From Melampsora larici-populina 98AG31 (lineage: Eukaryota; Basidiomycota; Pucciniomycetes; Pucciniales; Melampsoraceae), in the NCBI RefSeq assembly GCF_000204055.1, contig NW_006768794.1, positions 372,001 to 436,000 of the forward strand: a DNA stretch of 64,000 nt. The letters run 5' to 3'. Both the position numbers and the translations under genes were made by a program. A model generated the notes under the pieces. That model was not told the origin of the DNA. It saw only the letters and a list, made by a program, of their open reading frames with translations, and ran no database searches. Within the stretch, counting starts at the first letter, position 1, and each line of letters begins with the position of its first letter. This document shows positions 13,175 through 24,853 of the stretch, piece by piece.

Positions 13175-13221
13175 TGGCTCTCAAACCTGCCCCAGTTAAA
13201 AAAAACCCGGTTGCCCCAGTT
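13175..13221 (+). repeat. Left 47-bp terminal inverted repeat of Harbinger 1
   Basis: It contains CCCCAGTT twice, separated by an A8 run and CCCGGTTG. It is identical, base for base, to the reverse complement of 17424-17470. Confidence 0.95.
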
Positions 13222-13280
13222 GATTTTTACACTGGGTCAACCGGGTACATGTAAATAAAAAACCTTTGTCCAGATTTCAG

Positions 13281-15031
13281 ATGTGCAAGCAGCATACAAC
13301 AACCAGCCAGATGCCTCCCAAACCCAAAGCCGCAACTTCTCAATCGCCCCACAATTCTTCCCACATACACCCAAACTTACTGGCCAATTCTACTTCACCC
13401 TCGCCGAATACCGTTATATCGCCGAACGCAAGTATCTCCACTCTCACACCAACTTCGGCAAACGGAAGTCCAGGCCTTTCGCCCTCTGTATCGATATCAA
13501 GTACCGACTTGATTCGTTTAGGTCATGTTTTGACTACAACTGGCCTTTCTGGTACTTTAACCCCAAGTCAGAATCTGTTGGCCCTCCCAAACTCGACCCC
13601 GCCATCACTCCTTACCTTGAATTCACCTTCTCTCAATCTTGGTTCTCAAGAAACATCAGCACCATCCTTAAATACCACGATGGACGAAAGGACCTCGTCT
13701 TCAGTTCCTGCCAAACGATCAAGAGGAAGACCAAAGAAATCAGAAACACAATCAAAACTGAAAGAAGCTGAAATTGACCTTGACGATAAGACAAGTCAGG
13801 CTTCGTGGTTTGAAAAACAAAGTGACGGCTACTCCGACATGGATATCATCGCTCTGTGGTGTTCTGATGAAGCTAACTTCAACCGTTGGCGAAATCGATT
13901 CCCCAGCAAGAGAGCAGTGGCTGGAATCATCGCTGCTCACTTGAAAGAGATGAATCATCGGGAGAGACCGGCAAAGGAAGTTGAAAAGAAGGTATGTAGT
14001 TGTGATCTTCTACTTTTTAAACATCAGCTGTTGACATAAAGTAACTTACTGTAGGTGCGAATCATCGAGGAGAAATTCAAGGAGGCACAATCAAAATTTG
14101 ATTCAACTGGTCAAGGTGTTCTAGACCGCGAAGATTGGGTCATACAGCTGGAAGAAATGAATGCGGTTTCGGTTGATCATGATAGTGAGGGAGGAAAATT
14201 GATAACACGTAACATTTATCAAACTGGGAAGATACGGAACCGCAAGGGCAATGATGGCGCCAGTCCTATAGGTATGTACATTATTTCTTCTTCAAAGTTC
14301 TTCATCAAACTGATCAAAGTTCATCTTTTAAGAGCAAGCTTTGTCAATATGTCCTTGGTATTGCATCCTGGAACCAGTAATGCTCACGCGACCCAACGTA
14401 GTACCAGAATCGACTCGCGATTCCTTAGGGAATAGTTCTTTCAGTGATCTAGCCTCGGATTTGAACGTGAATCGTGGTAGGAACTTCGATATTGGTGATG
14501 AAAGTTTGAAAGATGAAGAATTAGAAGAATTAGATAATGACAGCTTGGCAGAAGGCCATCAAGATGGCCAAGCGTCACAGTCCTCTCAAAGATCATCCAA
14601 AAGTAAGTGTGTTTAATTCGTATTTTCAGATCTTGAATTGACCTATTTTCACTTTAATAGAAGCACGAATGGATTCTAAGAACTCAATCAAGAATAGCCC
14701 CCGCGACCATTTGGGGTTACAAACCCTCATGGGTGAATTCTTACCGTCCAAAACCGAAAGAGCCCGCATTGCCCAACGCGAAAATAAAAAGGATGAAAGT
14801 CAGCTTAAGTTAAACGGCCAGATTGCAAATGCTATTACTCAAATGTCTGCGAACCGTAAGGATGATCTTCAACTCAAACGCGAACAACTTAGAGCGGAAC
14901 TGGCTACAAAATTGATGGACCAAGGTATGAACTTCGATGAGGCCTTCCAAAAATCACTTTTGATGTATCCAGATCGAACAGGACCAATCGAAGGAAACTC
15001 ACTAGATCATGATTTGGAGGACTCAGAATAA
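13281..15031 (+). CDS. Harbinger 1 accessory protein (Myb/SANT-like, AT-hook)
   Basis: PIF/Harbinger elements usually carry a second gene whose Myb/SANT-like protein helps the transposase enter the nucleus and bind the ends. This frame fits that role. After a Ser/Pro/Thr-rich N-terminus it has an AT-hook-like KRSRGRPKKSE, then a helical segment (SDMDIIALWCSDEANFNRW to EVEKK) that continues after an intron (about 13991-14054) as VRIIEEKFKEAQSKF and STGQGVLDREDW. Acidic and Ser-rich linkers and a charged coiled-coil-like C-terminus (KKDESQLKLNGQIA, LQLKREQLRAELATKL) follow over two more introns. It ends LDHDLEDSE. The start may be 13281, just after an acceptor-like ttcag, or the in-frame ATG at 13311. 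A cognate protein occurs in the element at 49.9-54.9 kb. No stop was seen inside the exons. Confidence 0.8.
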
Positions 15032-15136
15032 GGATTGTCTGACTAACCCATATCAAATTAGACTCTTACAAATATCTTATTATCAAATTTCTTCATCTTT
15101 GTGGTTAGTTCTTCTTTATGATCAGATTGAACCAAA

Positions 15137-15415
15137 TTTCAAGCGACTATGTCCAATTCTTTTTTCATTACTGTTTTTCTCTCAAAATCCAAAGTATTTA
15201 GTGATTAAAAACTTTTATTCACTATTTTCAAATACCTAAAAAATCTTTCTTTAAAAACAATTTGATCTCTTTATGATTTCAAGGCACTATGTCAAATTCT
15301 TTTTTCATTACTGTTTTTCTCTCAAAATCCAAAGTATTTAGTGATTAAAAACTTTTATTCACTATTTCTAAATACCCAAAAAATGTTTCTTTAAAAAAAG
15401 TTTGATCTCTTTATG
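15137..15415 (+). repeat. Two-copy 140-bp tandem duplication
   Basis: Unit 1 (from about 15137) and unit 2 (from about 15277) share long identical blocks such as tttttcattactgtttttct and ctcaaaatccaaagtattta with only a few changes. It lies between the two convergent genes of Harbinger 1, in their shared 3' region. Confidence 0.9.
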
Positions 15416-15704
15416 GACAGTTTTTATCTTGATGAATAGATAAAAACTTATTTGAGATAACTGAAATAACAAAAGTGCAAGTTTTTTTCATTCCAAAATC
15501 TCCCAAAACTTGTGAAATCAGATACATTTTTTTCATCAAAAGGTTGACATAGTGAGCTTCCATTAGATCAAAAACAAACAGAGAGAGCTACAACTAAATA
15601 ATTTCAAAGGCAGAAAGTTATTAGTGAGGTCATTTGAAAAAAAAAAGAAACAAACGATAAAACCAGTCAATCAAAAGAAAGAGACACAGGTTTGAATTCA
15701 AAGT

Positions 15705-17305
15705 TTATGTCAAATCATTTGAGATAAAATCTTGAAATAGCTGTTCTCGTCTTTGTAATGATAATCGTGAGTTCCCCAAAGATGCTATGCGCTCATCGTC
15801 GTTACTAGGTATCGGTTCCCGATGCATTTGCCAGTTGTTGTCTTCAAAGGTTGAGTTGTCGCCTCGAATATGCATGAAGTTGTGAATTACACAGCATGCT
15901 GAAAGCCAGGCAGATGCTCGGCTCGCGCTTTTCCTGTTCTTGATGAGGAGGCGAGACTCTTTGACAGATTGAGTTCGACCTTTCAACATTCCGTTAGTGT
16001 GTTCTGAAACAATTCGTTCAATACTCAAAGCGTTATTGAACCTTCTATGTGCCCGGTCAAGTTCACCATTCCTTGGACTCTTGAAAGCCGGTACTATTCG
16101 TTTGGAGGAACTATAACCCGAGTCAGCGATGATGTACTCGCCCTCACTAAAAAAGTCTTCTATATGCTTAAAAAACTTGATTCATTTGGAATCAGCAGAT
16201 ATTAAAATGTACATATTATAACAAATGACTTACCTCAGTCGATTTCAGGACACGTTGGTCATGCGCTGATCCGCACCACCCATGATGAGCGTAAATAATT
16301 CGCTTCCGATGATCACATATGATCAATGAATTGAGTGCATAGAATGACTTTCGACAGTAGTAGTCCTCAGGGTTCTTCTGAGGAGCGTATGTGAGTGGAA
16401 TCAGGGTTCCATCAATGAAACCAACACAATCTTGGAAGAATGAATTTTGACCAATTTCCGTCTTGATAATCTTTCGTTCTTCAGGTGAAGGCCATTTGAT
16501 GTATTTCGCTTCAAGTTCTACTAATGCCAAGATACAACGGTTTGTATAGTTGTCCACACTCCCCTCTAAACCATGAATCAGAAACCTCTACTTAAACAAA
16601 TCAAGATGAAGGAAATATAATCACCAGCCATTGAGAAAAGTTTGGCAATTATCGGACCTTGACCACCATTTCCAGAAAGGCCAAAGTTAGCCAGCGCAAC
16701 CAAGAGCTGCCATTGAACTAGAGCTTGAGGGTAGTTTGAGTTGTTGTGGAAAACCGGGTTTTCCAGAGATCTCGTGTGCAAGAGCCACAAAACTTTCCTT
16801 GGACATTCGGGCCTATGGGAGTAGAACAAACATACAAGCATACATTTTTCAGTAATTCAGGACCTGAACCAAGGAAGTGAATGCGACTTACAACAATACC
16901 CCATGTCCGATCACCTTCGTTGAACCATTCATCGAAACACTCTTGCTTTTTACTTCGGCGTGAAAGACGTCCAATTCGAGGTACCAAATATCGATTGGTG
17001 TGAACACGATGTATACCGTAAGCCAGAATGGCTACCATCGATTCGTCTTCCAAACGTTGACGCTTGCGAGAGGTACGTAAAGTATCGGAAGCCGCCATAC
17101 TTGATAGGAAAAGTTGAGATGCAAGTATGAGGAGGTCATCGGTGGAGTCAAGCTGATCTAAGATAATAACAGCTGCCATGATTGCCGCGAAGTCGCTAGG
17201 AGTTGTGCGTGAGTCGTTGTTATGGTTGGCCAGTGAGGCGACCTGAAGGGCCAAAAAGACCTTCATGTAGGCCAGCGCGTCGCTACGGCGGGTTGACTGT
17301 GGCAT
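15705..17305 (-). pseudogene. Harbinger 1 DDE transposase, with one apparent frameshift
   Basis: Reading right to left: MPQSTRRSDALAYMKVFLAL, an intron after WNEGD-type sequence ending TWGIV, then ARMSKESFVALAHEIS, PQALVQWQLLVALANFGLSG, and the DDE_4 nuclease core. The catalytic residues are visible as D in FIDGTLIPLTY (about 16410), D in YIIADSGYSSS (about 16110) and E in IERIVSEHTNGMLKGR (about 16000). Spliced joins elsewhere keep frame. Near 16756-16772 the reading frame changes: MSKESFVALAHEIS is in one frame and NPVFHNNSNYPQ, which should follow directly, is in the next, with no room for an intron. A single-base insertion (or 2-bp loss) explains this. The copy therefore probably cannot make full-length transposase, although a sequencing error would look the same. 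Confidence 0.85.
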
Positions 17306-17423
17306 TTGAAGAGAGGAAAAGGGCGTGAGATGTGGAGTTGGGTCGAGGAAGTGGGTATTTGGGTCTGAAACCTGAACCCTTGACCCAGTAGACCCGGTTA
17401 CCCTCGGTTACCGCCAAAGAATT

Positions 17424-17470
17424 AACTGGGGCAACCGGGTTTTTTTTAACTGGGGCAGGTTTGAGAGCCA
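17424..17470 (-). repeat. Right 47-bp terminal inverted repeat of Harbinger 1
   Basis: Perfect inverted copy of 13175-13221, including the A8/T8 run. It ends in gagagcca, 74 bp before the next ATG. Confidence 0.95.
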
Positions 17471-17544
17471 CTAGTCTCAGACTTGAAGTCACAGTGATCG
17501 ATTTTTTGTTGACACCGTTCTCGTCCTCAGCATTCACTCAGTCC

Positions 17545-19090
17545 ATGGCTAATTTTATCAACTCTCTTCATCGACTACTACCCAAACATCAGTCATGTCG
17601 TTCTTTCTCATCTATCCCATCACTAGGAAACTCTAAGAAACCAAATAGTTATAATTACAATCCCGACCCTTTCGCAGCCGAACCTCTGCCAACTGGACTT
17701 CAGAACTTTCCACGGAAAACAGCTGCATGTCTTGCTAACTCAAGCTCTCGTCGTCCTCCACGTCGAGTGAAATTACTTTCACGTGAATTTATTGAAGACT
17801 CACTCTGTAATCCACATTATGGTTATTTTGCTACTCAAGTCGAAATTCTTGATAGTCCAGAAGGTGGAATTCCATTTGGAAAATTATCAAACTTACGAGC
17901 ACTTGAAGAAGAGATCGCTAATCGATATGGACCTCGTCAAAGTTGGCATACCCCTACCGAACTCTTCAAGGTCTGCTACTCTCACTTTGGCCGATCACCA
18001 ATTCAAGCCTAGCATATAACCAACCCTCGATTGACTGAACTCGTCCATGTAGCCATGGTACGCTAATGCAGTTGCACGCTGCCTTCTTTCTCGTCATCAA
18101 CCGAATCAACCCCTTCGTATTTACGAAATCGGAGCGGGGAACGGTACATTATGCGAGGGAGTGTTGAATTATATCCGAGATCATGCACCCACGCTTTATA
18201 GTCAGACTACCTATACCATTGTCGAGGTTTCAGCACGATTGGCTGGAATTCAAGCAGCTAGGGCTTCGAGAGCGGGACATAAACTTGAGATCATCCCTCA
18301 TAATGTTTTTTCCCTTCCACAAGAACAGGGAACTTCAACCAGCCCGATTGAATCTGAACCATGCTGGGTGATTGCTATGGAACTTGTTGATAATCTTGCA
18401 AGAGATGTGGTTCGATATGATCGAACGACAGGAGAGGTATTGGTGGCAAGTGTAGGAACAGATGAGAATGGGGAATTTCATGAATTCTTTGAACCGATCT
18501 GTGATCAAGTCAATCCAAGTTTATCTCGATACTTACAACATCATCAATTAAGATCAAAATTAACGTTATACGATCGGATCATGACTCACCTGCCTTTTGC
18601 TGCTAATCTGAGTCAAGCCGAATTTGTTCCTACTCGTACTTTTGAACTATTAGAGATCATTCGAGATTGGTTTCCAAATCATAAGTTACTTCTTAGCGAT
18701 TTTGATCATTTACCACAATCTATCAAGGGTATCGGAGCACCTGTTGTTCAAACTCGATATGAAGGCATGGTAAGTCTGGAAATAGATTCTTATCAATTCA
18801 AACACTGCCCAATGAACTGATCCGAGAAAAACAAACCCAAACAGACCGTTCCTTGTACAACCTATCTAGTCCAACCTGGTCGATTTGATATCTTCTTCCC
18901 AACCGATTTTGACGACTTCAGAAAGCTATATCATCGAATCAATCCTTCCAGACCAAAACTGCAGGATTTTTCACATGCTGAATTTGTGAGTGAATATCAT
19001 GGAGGTGATTTCGAGAAGACTTGCCTAAGTGATGGATCGAACCCAATGGTAGAGTATTATGAAAATGTCAAAGTCGTCGTATCTGAATAG
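17545..19090 (+). CDS. MidA/NDUFAF7-like SAM-dependent methyltransferase, mitochondrial type
   Basis: Three exons (17545-17970, 18053-18769, 18845-19090) give a 462-aa protein with no frame break. The N-terminus (MANFINSLHRLLPKHQSCRS) is basic and Ser-rich with no acids, fitting a mitochondrial presequence. The conserved N-terminal block FIEDSLCNPHYGYFATQVEI and the SAM-binding motif IYEIGAGNGTLCEGVL are typical of the MidA/DUF185 group, followed by TYTIVEVSARLAGIQ and ELVDNLARDVVRYD. The final exon starts TVPCTTYLVQPGRFDIFFPT. Family members include NDUFAF7, which methylates an arginine of a complex I subunit, and less well known fungal relatives. Because the post-I motif differs from classical NDUFAF7, the closest match may be a fungal paralogue and the substrate is unknown. 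A Harbinger element ends 75 bp upstream, so the native promoter may be displaced. Confidence 0.85.
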
Positions 19091-20692
19091 TTTATAGGTC
19101 TAGGGGAAGTAATTTTTATGTCCTAGTTTTGATAAAGATCAATTGAAAAGATCTCCTAGAAATACTTGTAGCTACATAATTAGTTTTCTTTTGCTTTGTC
19201 TCGCACGTATGCACGGGAAAATAGACAAACTTTTAGCAAAAATAGACCTGAAAACCTGGACAACCTGCTTCTTTCTTTCATCGCCAGTCCAAAGTTCACG
19301 ACTTGATTGTGAAAAAATTGTCCATATACCTGTTTCACTATAATCTTCATGATGATCCAGTGGGGGTTCTCTTCAGGGCTCTGACTCATAATAATATTAT
19401 ATGTTTCATGCCATGTTGCCCACTTTGATTTGATATTCAATGTGCTACTTATTAGACATTGTACGCATGTGGCATAAAATTGTTGATGTGCCATCCCTGA
19501 TGCATGAGAGGGCGCCTGATGCGGCTTTGGCGCAGATCTTATCCATCATTTTTGATCAGTGATCACACTTCAACAAGTGGTCAATTGGAACATGGACAAC
19601 ACAAATTGTCATTGATTATGGTGATTGATCAAAACAAAAAGTGAACTAAAAGAATGGCTTTCTGTGAACTATCAAGCTTGCATTTGCACGGTAATGGGAG
19701 CTACAATGGATTTCACAAGCAACAGGGCCATGAATATTTACAATCTAAAGCTGCCATACAAGCTTGTCTGTCAGCTCAGGTTCAAGAAGGCAACAGATCA
19801 ATGAAACTCCAACAAAAAAGAAACCATCAATTTCAAGAGACATGTTAATGAGGCAGAAAGCAAATGCAACAGTGACATCTTTTTATCATGTTCATTAGCT
19901 TGTAAAAATAATCCTCTTCATCATTTTATCCATCAGATTGGCTAGAACAAGATAAATATTCATCATCATCATCCAATCCATAATTTTGGTAAGGTGGAAT
20001 GATTCCACTCTGATTGATCAAAACTTATTTTTGATAGACCATATCAATCAATTGACAATTAGCATGAAATCAAGATAATTTTCAAAAACTGCCGCTCATC
20101 TAGAGAACCTACTACATACGCAACCGACTTGATTGTCTACATAACACCATAAAGAAGTGCCATGTGGAAGGTGAACTGAGTAATTCGATTATCCTTTGTA
20201 AGGAATAATTGGTTCACACGGATACTATCTTATTTGTAGATCTATTGCGAAGGCCTGATTAGAATAGCCTGTAGGATAGCCTAGCTCTTTTACTACTGGT
20301 ACCGCACATCGAGTCTAAATGTATCACTTGCTATACTTCCAGCAAAAGTCTCAAGTCTCTCAGGAATTTCGCGTCGTAGGTTTCAAAAAGTCCTTCAATA
20401 AGCAAGAAAAATTCTTTGGATTTCATGACACCTTTCCACCAGTACCAAAAAAGATAAAAAACGAACCCCCCTGCATATGATGGCGCCTCAAATATATACC
20501 AATTCAGTGAAGAAACTGGTACAAGATCAACGTGAAATGTGAGGAGACAAGGGAGGTAGAAACAACGTTGAGGAATATGTTTTGACTGGCTTATGAAGCT
20601 CCATGCAAATCAGATTCCCGCTGATTGACCAGATAAAAAAACTATTCCAGATCAAAGCGTTTGCGGCGTGCCGTGCAATGACATTAAGGCTT
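19091..20692. other. Intergenic region between convergent genes
   Basis: About 1.6 kb of AT-rich sequence between the methyltransferase and aspartic protease 3' ends. Short open frames (19143-19343, 19654-19848) show no domain or splice support. I see no transposon ends here. Confidence 0.5.
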
Positions 20693-22282
20693 TCAGAACT
20701 TTGTCTTGGTCCAAGCTGTCTCTGCTAGACCGATCTGAAGAACGTAAAAACAGATAGGATGTGTTTCAGGCGGTAGATTGCTTTCTCAGATAGAACCAAG
20801 ATTGAATACTAACCCTGTAATTTTCTGAATCATATACTACATAGTATCTCTCATGGCCTTTCATGCCAACTACAAGTCCGCTCGATATGAGTCAGCGAGT
20901 CTTGAATCTCTCGAAAAACCATGACTCAAAAACTTACAGCTGAATGATGATTTCCCTGAGCCTGGTGTGATGAACGAATAACGATAGGTGTCATCAGGAA
21001 GCACGCCTTCAGGTACCAATTGAGCTTCAGGAGTGAAACACCAGGGGCGCTTATCACTAGCTGTGAAGCATAAGTCATTCATCTGACTGATTGAAGTCTT
21101 TGGGATCTTTAAGAGGTGGCGGTTTACACTCCAATCCGGATTATTCTTGGCAAAATCATCAGCATCCCAAATTGCACCCGGTATCTCAGCTAAATACTTG
21201 GCAAATAGGTCATCGGATAGAGATGGTCCAAGTGTGAGACCTAGGGTTGATCAACCTTTTTAGAATAAATCTATCGACTTGAATCTTTATGATTGTGGTG
21301 AAAGTTGTCAAGCTTACCAGTATCAAATATACCTCGGATTGGGCCTGAACTTAGCTCTACTTTTCCATAAGTTACGTCGACCGTCCAATCCCACCAACTA
21401 CGGAATGATTAAAACATCATTTATCAATTCATTGTAGTGCGGCTGCATAATATTGAGAAATTCATGGAAAATACCCACTATCCATCTGTTTGGCAACTAT
21501 ACCAATAGATCTGGCCAATAAATAGTGAAGGTTCAATGCCGCCAAATGTAATAAGTCCATTTTTTTCTGGTGTCATCGAGCGTGTGGGTTTGAAGGAGAC
21601 CTAGCGTACAACATGCGCAGAAATGTACAGGTCAATAGCATGCAGAACCTCATCAGAGACGTAAAACTCACCGAGAACATGTTCTTTTCAAGAAAACCAC
21701 CACTCCACATGTACGCCATCAGTGTTTGATTTTCGATCACCGAGGGATCCTTACGCGGAACAGGATTTAATCCTATTTGCCCGTCGTAACCGTCAAGTCC
21801 CTGAAGTGATGCCGCGAGCGAAGTGTCACGCGATAGTCACAGCATAATGGCTATTATTCTCTTGACTCACAATACGTGAGAAAAATCAAGAAGCAGTGTT
21901 CATCACTTACAACGGAAGTGGTAGCGTTTCCGATGGTCATGTTTGGTATCTCGATTCGTGCACCCCCATTCCCCGACTCAAAGGTGATGGTGTCATTAAC
22001 GTAAGACCCGTCTACATACCCTACTCCATAGTTGATGTGCATGTGCAAGTTTAGATTGACCGTCGATTTAGTCGCAACGTAAGGTGTTATGGCTCCACAC
22101 CATGCTACAAAAGAACCGGTATCAAGGGCCAAATCGCGGAATTGAGGTGGTTGGCCTATGCCCATCGGGACGGTGTAGAGGTTGATGGTATTCGTCAAGG
22201 GAACCGATACTTTCGACCGTGCCACAACTCCGTGGCTTACTAGAGCATGACTTGCAAACCACACTTTCCAACGGAAGTTCAT
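20693..22282 (-). CDS. Pepsin-like aspartic protease (peptidase A1)
   Basis: A multi-exon A1 peptidase. The first lobe reads YTVPMGIGQPPQFRDLALDT followed by GSFVAW, giving the first catalytic Asp in DTGS (about 22120), then a flap-like INYGVGYVDGSYVNDTITFE. Further exons contain LITFGGIEPSLFIGQIYWY (about 21500), WWDWTVDVTYGKVEL and the second catalytic site RGIFDTG (about 21320), continuing after an intron as LTLGPSLSDDLFAKYLAEIP. The C-terminal strand GLVVGMKGHERYYVVYDSEN joins across an intron to YRIGLAETAWTKTKF and a stop at 20693, as expected for the family. The likely start (ATG at 22282, MNFRWKVWFASHALVSHGVV) gives a weak signal peptide; a short upstream exon is possible. Probably secreted or vacuolar. 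Some intron joins between 21400 and 21860 were not fully resolved. Confidence 0.82.
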
Positions 22283-23485
22283 ACTCAAAATTTTGTTGGA
22301 AATCGCACCACACAAAGTCAAAAGAAATCTACTGGCAACTATTAGAGTAAGTCTGCGACGATTTTCGCAATGCTTGAAAAATATAAAGAGGAGAAAGAAT
22401 GATATAAGTGACTTATATTTATCGTAGGCCAGAGATGAGGTTAAATCCAGATGCAAATAAGATTGGCTCAGCAGGACTCAGCTTGTTATCCAGCTAATTA
22501 AAACCTTTTGTATTTGTTGCAGTTCGTCGCAATAATCAACTCTGAAGGTCGCGCGTATCATCGGAGCCTGTCAAAAGAATTGCATATATTCCTATATATT
22601 CGTATATGTCAAATCGGTCACCAATAATAGATACCGCCGCGTATGTATTTTTGGAAGGCTCTCCACTTTCCTTGAGGATTTTTCATCTTTTTTTGGGTGG
22701 TTTTTAAATTTTGACTATGATTAACAATCTAGGTCATCAGCCCCACCTTGAAAATCACGAATATATCTGATAAATCATGAGACGTGCTTGATGAAAAAAC
22801 CATTCAATGAGGAGCTCACAGGGCCTAATATTAGACAACAGGTGATGATATGCGTTTGAATGAGGGTAATGTATTCGTCACGGAAGCAATCGGTGCATCG
22901 ACGGGGAATCAGAGGGAGCAGCGCGTAAAAGATCACGTCAGATTGCCACGTTTGGAAGTATAGTGGAAAGACTCGCTCGATTATCGATAAGCATTGGCTC
23001 AGCATCCAAGAAATGATAAGGATGAGGCCGCGTGCGATGGCTGCGCGCCGCTAAACTTATCAATTTTTGGGCTCTACGCTACACACCACTCATTCTGCCA
23101 CGCTCCCAAGCACCTCGAAAGATGCGCATGGAATAGGGCTATCAGATGAGCTTGGTCTGACCCCTGTAGCTTGGCTCACTGCGGCGTAAATCGCAAAGGC
23201 GCAAAAAGTTTTTTGGGCCCCCAAGGCCCAATTCCGACCTTTGATTTTGGCTAGTTTTGGGCTTTACACTTGAATATCTCGGGAATTATCGGTGCTATGG
23301 GGTTAAAAGTTAGGGCATATGAAAGCTCTGCTTCTTGCGCTTCTTTTGTGCTCCTGTAGCAAAAGAGAAGTGTGATTTTGTACCAAAAAGATTTGTTACA
23401 AAAAGGTTGGAATCTACGTCACTATTACCTTTGCTAGAAAGGTTGACACCTTGGGCCCGTTTTTTTTTATTTTTTTTGGCTGCGC

Positions 23486-23582
23486 CCGCAGCACTGCGCT
23501 GCAGCCGCCTCTCAATCCACTTGAAATCGGGCAACAGTCACATCCGTCACCTTTGTCACCGCTCTCGTTTCCTCCATTCAAC
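23486..23582 (+). repeat. Left arm of an imperfect inverted repeat
   Basis: It contains ccgcagcactgcgctgcagc and atccacttgaaatc; the reverse complement of 24239-24326 carries the same blocks with scattered changes (roughly four fifths identical by eye). The arms are about 650 bp apart and may be a degraded fold-back or two oppositely oriented repeat copies. Confidence 0.75.
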
Positions 23583-24238
23583 GATTCAACCTCTCGATCA
23601 AGCCATTTCAACAAGCGTTATTATATGGATTCTATGCCCAATGCTGCCAGGCAATCCAACAAGCTTTAGTACATTGACTCTATGCCCGATGTGGGTATAA
23701 ACCTTTTGATTGGATTAATAGAGACTGAATGATCTTTACTATCATCAATACTATCAATTTCTCAGTTTGCTTCTTCAAGATGCTCGAGTTAGAAGTTGTA
23801 GAGATGTGATGTGGCTTGTTTGCATGAGCAACTGATTTTTTGTTGAAAATTTCTCAACTATTATTCGCGTTCTCTTGTTATCAAGTGAACAATCTTTGGA
23901 ATCAATCACTTGATTGAAATTGATAACTTGCTTTGAATCAAAAAAAAAAGACAACTCAAGACAATTTAAAAGTGAGATAGGAGGTGACAGAGACTTCACT
24001 TGACTTGTTCTTTGTGAGAATGATACAAAAACTTCACTGTATCATACAAAAACTCTTCACGGGTTCCTTGGAAGAACGATTCACAAAAAGCGATTCATAA
24101 AAATCATTGTTTGTGCCAAGATGCAACAATTCAAAAAACACCGTTTATTCCAATTTGGGCACCGATTCTTTCCATGAAAGCTGACCCCAAGTTTCTTCGA
24201 AGTCTGGCGAGGTTGAAGCTTGAGTGGAATGGCAAGGT

Positions 24239-24326
24239 GTTTATTGGAGGGAATGAAAGCGGTGACGAATGTCCATGTTGCTTGATTTCAAGTGGATCAA
24301 GAGGCAGCTGCAGCGCAGTGCTGCGG
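24239..24326 (-). repeat. Right arm of an imperfect inverted repeat, abutting hAT 1
   Basis: It is the inverted partner of 23486-23582. The similarity stops exactly at the first base of the hAT 1 terminus (24327), as if the hAT had landed at this point. Confidence 0.75.
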
Positions 24327-24853
24327 CAACACCTGAAGCGACCCGCTTTGATCCGCTTTTCGGCGGGTTTTTTGTAGAGGGGCGGTATACCGCTACATAG
24401 TACAGACGAAGATCACCCTCGATCCGCTTTGGAAAAAGACCCGCTACATGGGTAACAGAGCGCGGCGCCTATCGGCGCCGCCCCTCGCTCCACTTCATCA
24501 GATTTGAGCGTAATGGAGCGGCACGAGGCAAGAATATATTCACAATTTTTTTTCAATTATTCACATGCAAGAAAGGTATATGTACAATATGACAGAATAA
24601 AACAAGATCAAATATCATATATAAATAAGTTATCAAAGAGCGACTAGAAATATAAGTCAGAGAAGAGAGTCAGAAATTAACGAGTGACATGATAAAAGAA
24701 AAGATAGAAAAGACAAGGGAAGGTAAGATGATAGAAAGATAAAGTAAGAGATCAGAAAATAAATCAACTATTAATGAGAGTAAAAGAAAAGTAAAAATAC
24801 AAAAAGATAAAAAGATAAGAAAAGGATCAGAAAAAGATGATCGATCAGATTGA

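Larger units (their letters stand above)
13175..17470. mobile_element. PIF/Harbinger-type DNA transposon 1 (4.3 kb)
   Basis: Bounded by perfect 47-bp terminal inverted repeats that begin TGGCTCTCAAACCTGCCCCA. It contains the two genes typical of the superfamily, arranged convergently: a Myb/SANT-like accessory protein on the plus strand (13281-15031) and a DDE transposase on the minus strand (15705-17305). A further subterminal motif, actgggtcaaccgggt, lies inside the left end, with a related copy inside the right end. I could not find a clean 3-bp target duplication; the flanks are gtc on the left and cta on the right, with AGTCT found near both ends but offset. The right end is 75 bp from the start codon of the next gene. 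Confidence 0.92.
22283..24326. other. Intergenic, repeat-bearing region
   Basis: About 2 kb holding the promoter side of the aspartic protease (a TATA-like ataaatataag near 22420 on the minus strand) and an inverted repeat pair listed separately. Open frames in 23310-23700 are antiparallel shadows of a G/C-rich repeat and are not credible genes. Confidence 0.5.

Noticed and set aside
13283..13771. 162-aa plus-strand frame in the Harbinger 1 accessory gene
   Set aside because: It overlaps the accessory gene in another frame; the accessory frame continues through good introns and has the AT-hook.
13168..17480. AGTCT near both ends as a target duplication of Harbinger 1
   Set aside because: It is not adjacent to both termini (offset by a few bases) and is 5 bp rather than the expected 3.
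23310..23700. Cluster of overlapping open frames on both strands
   Set aside because: They are shadows of one G/C-rich inverted-repeat arm; no frame has start, splice or domain support.
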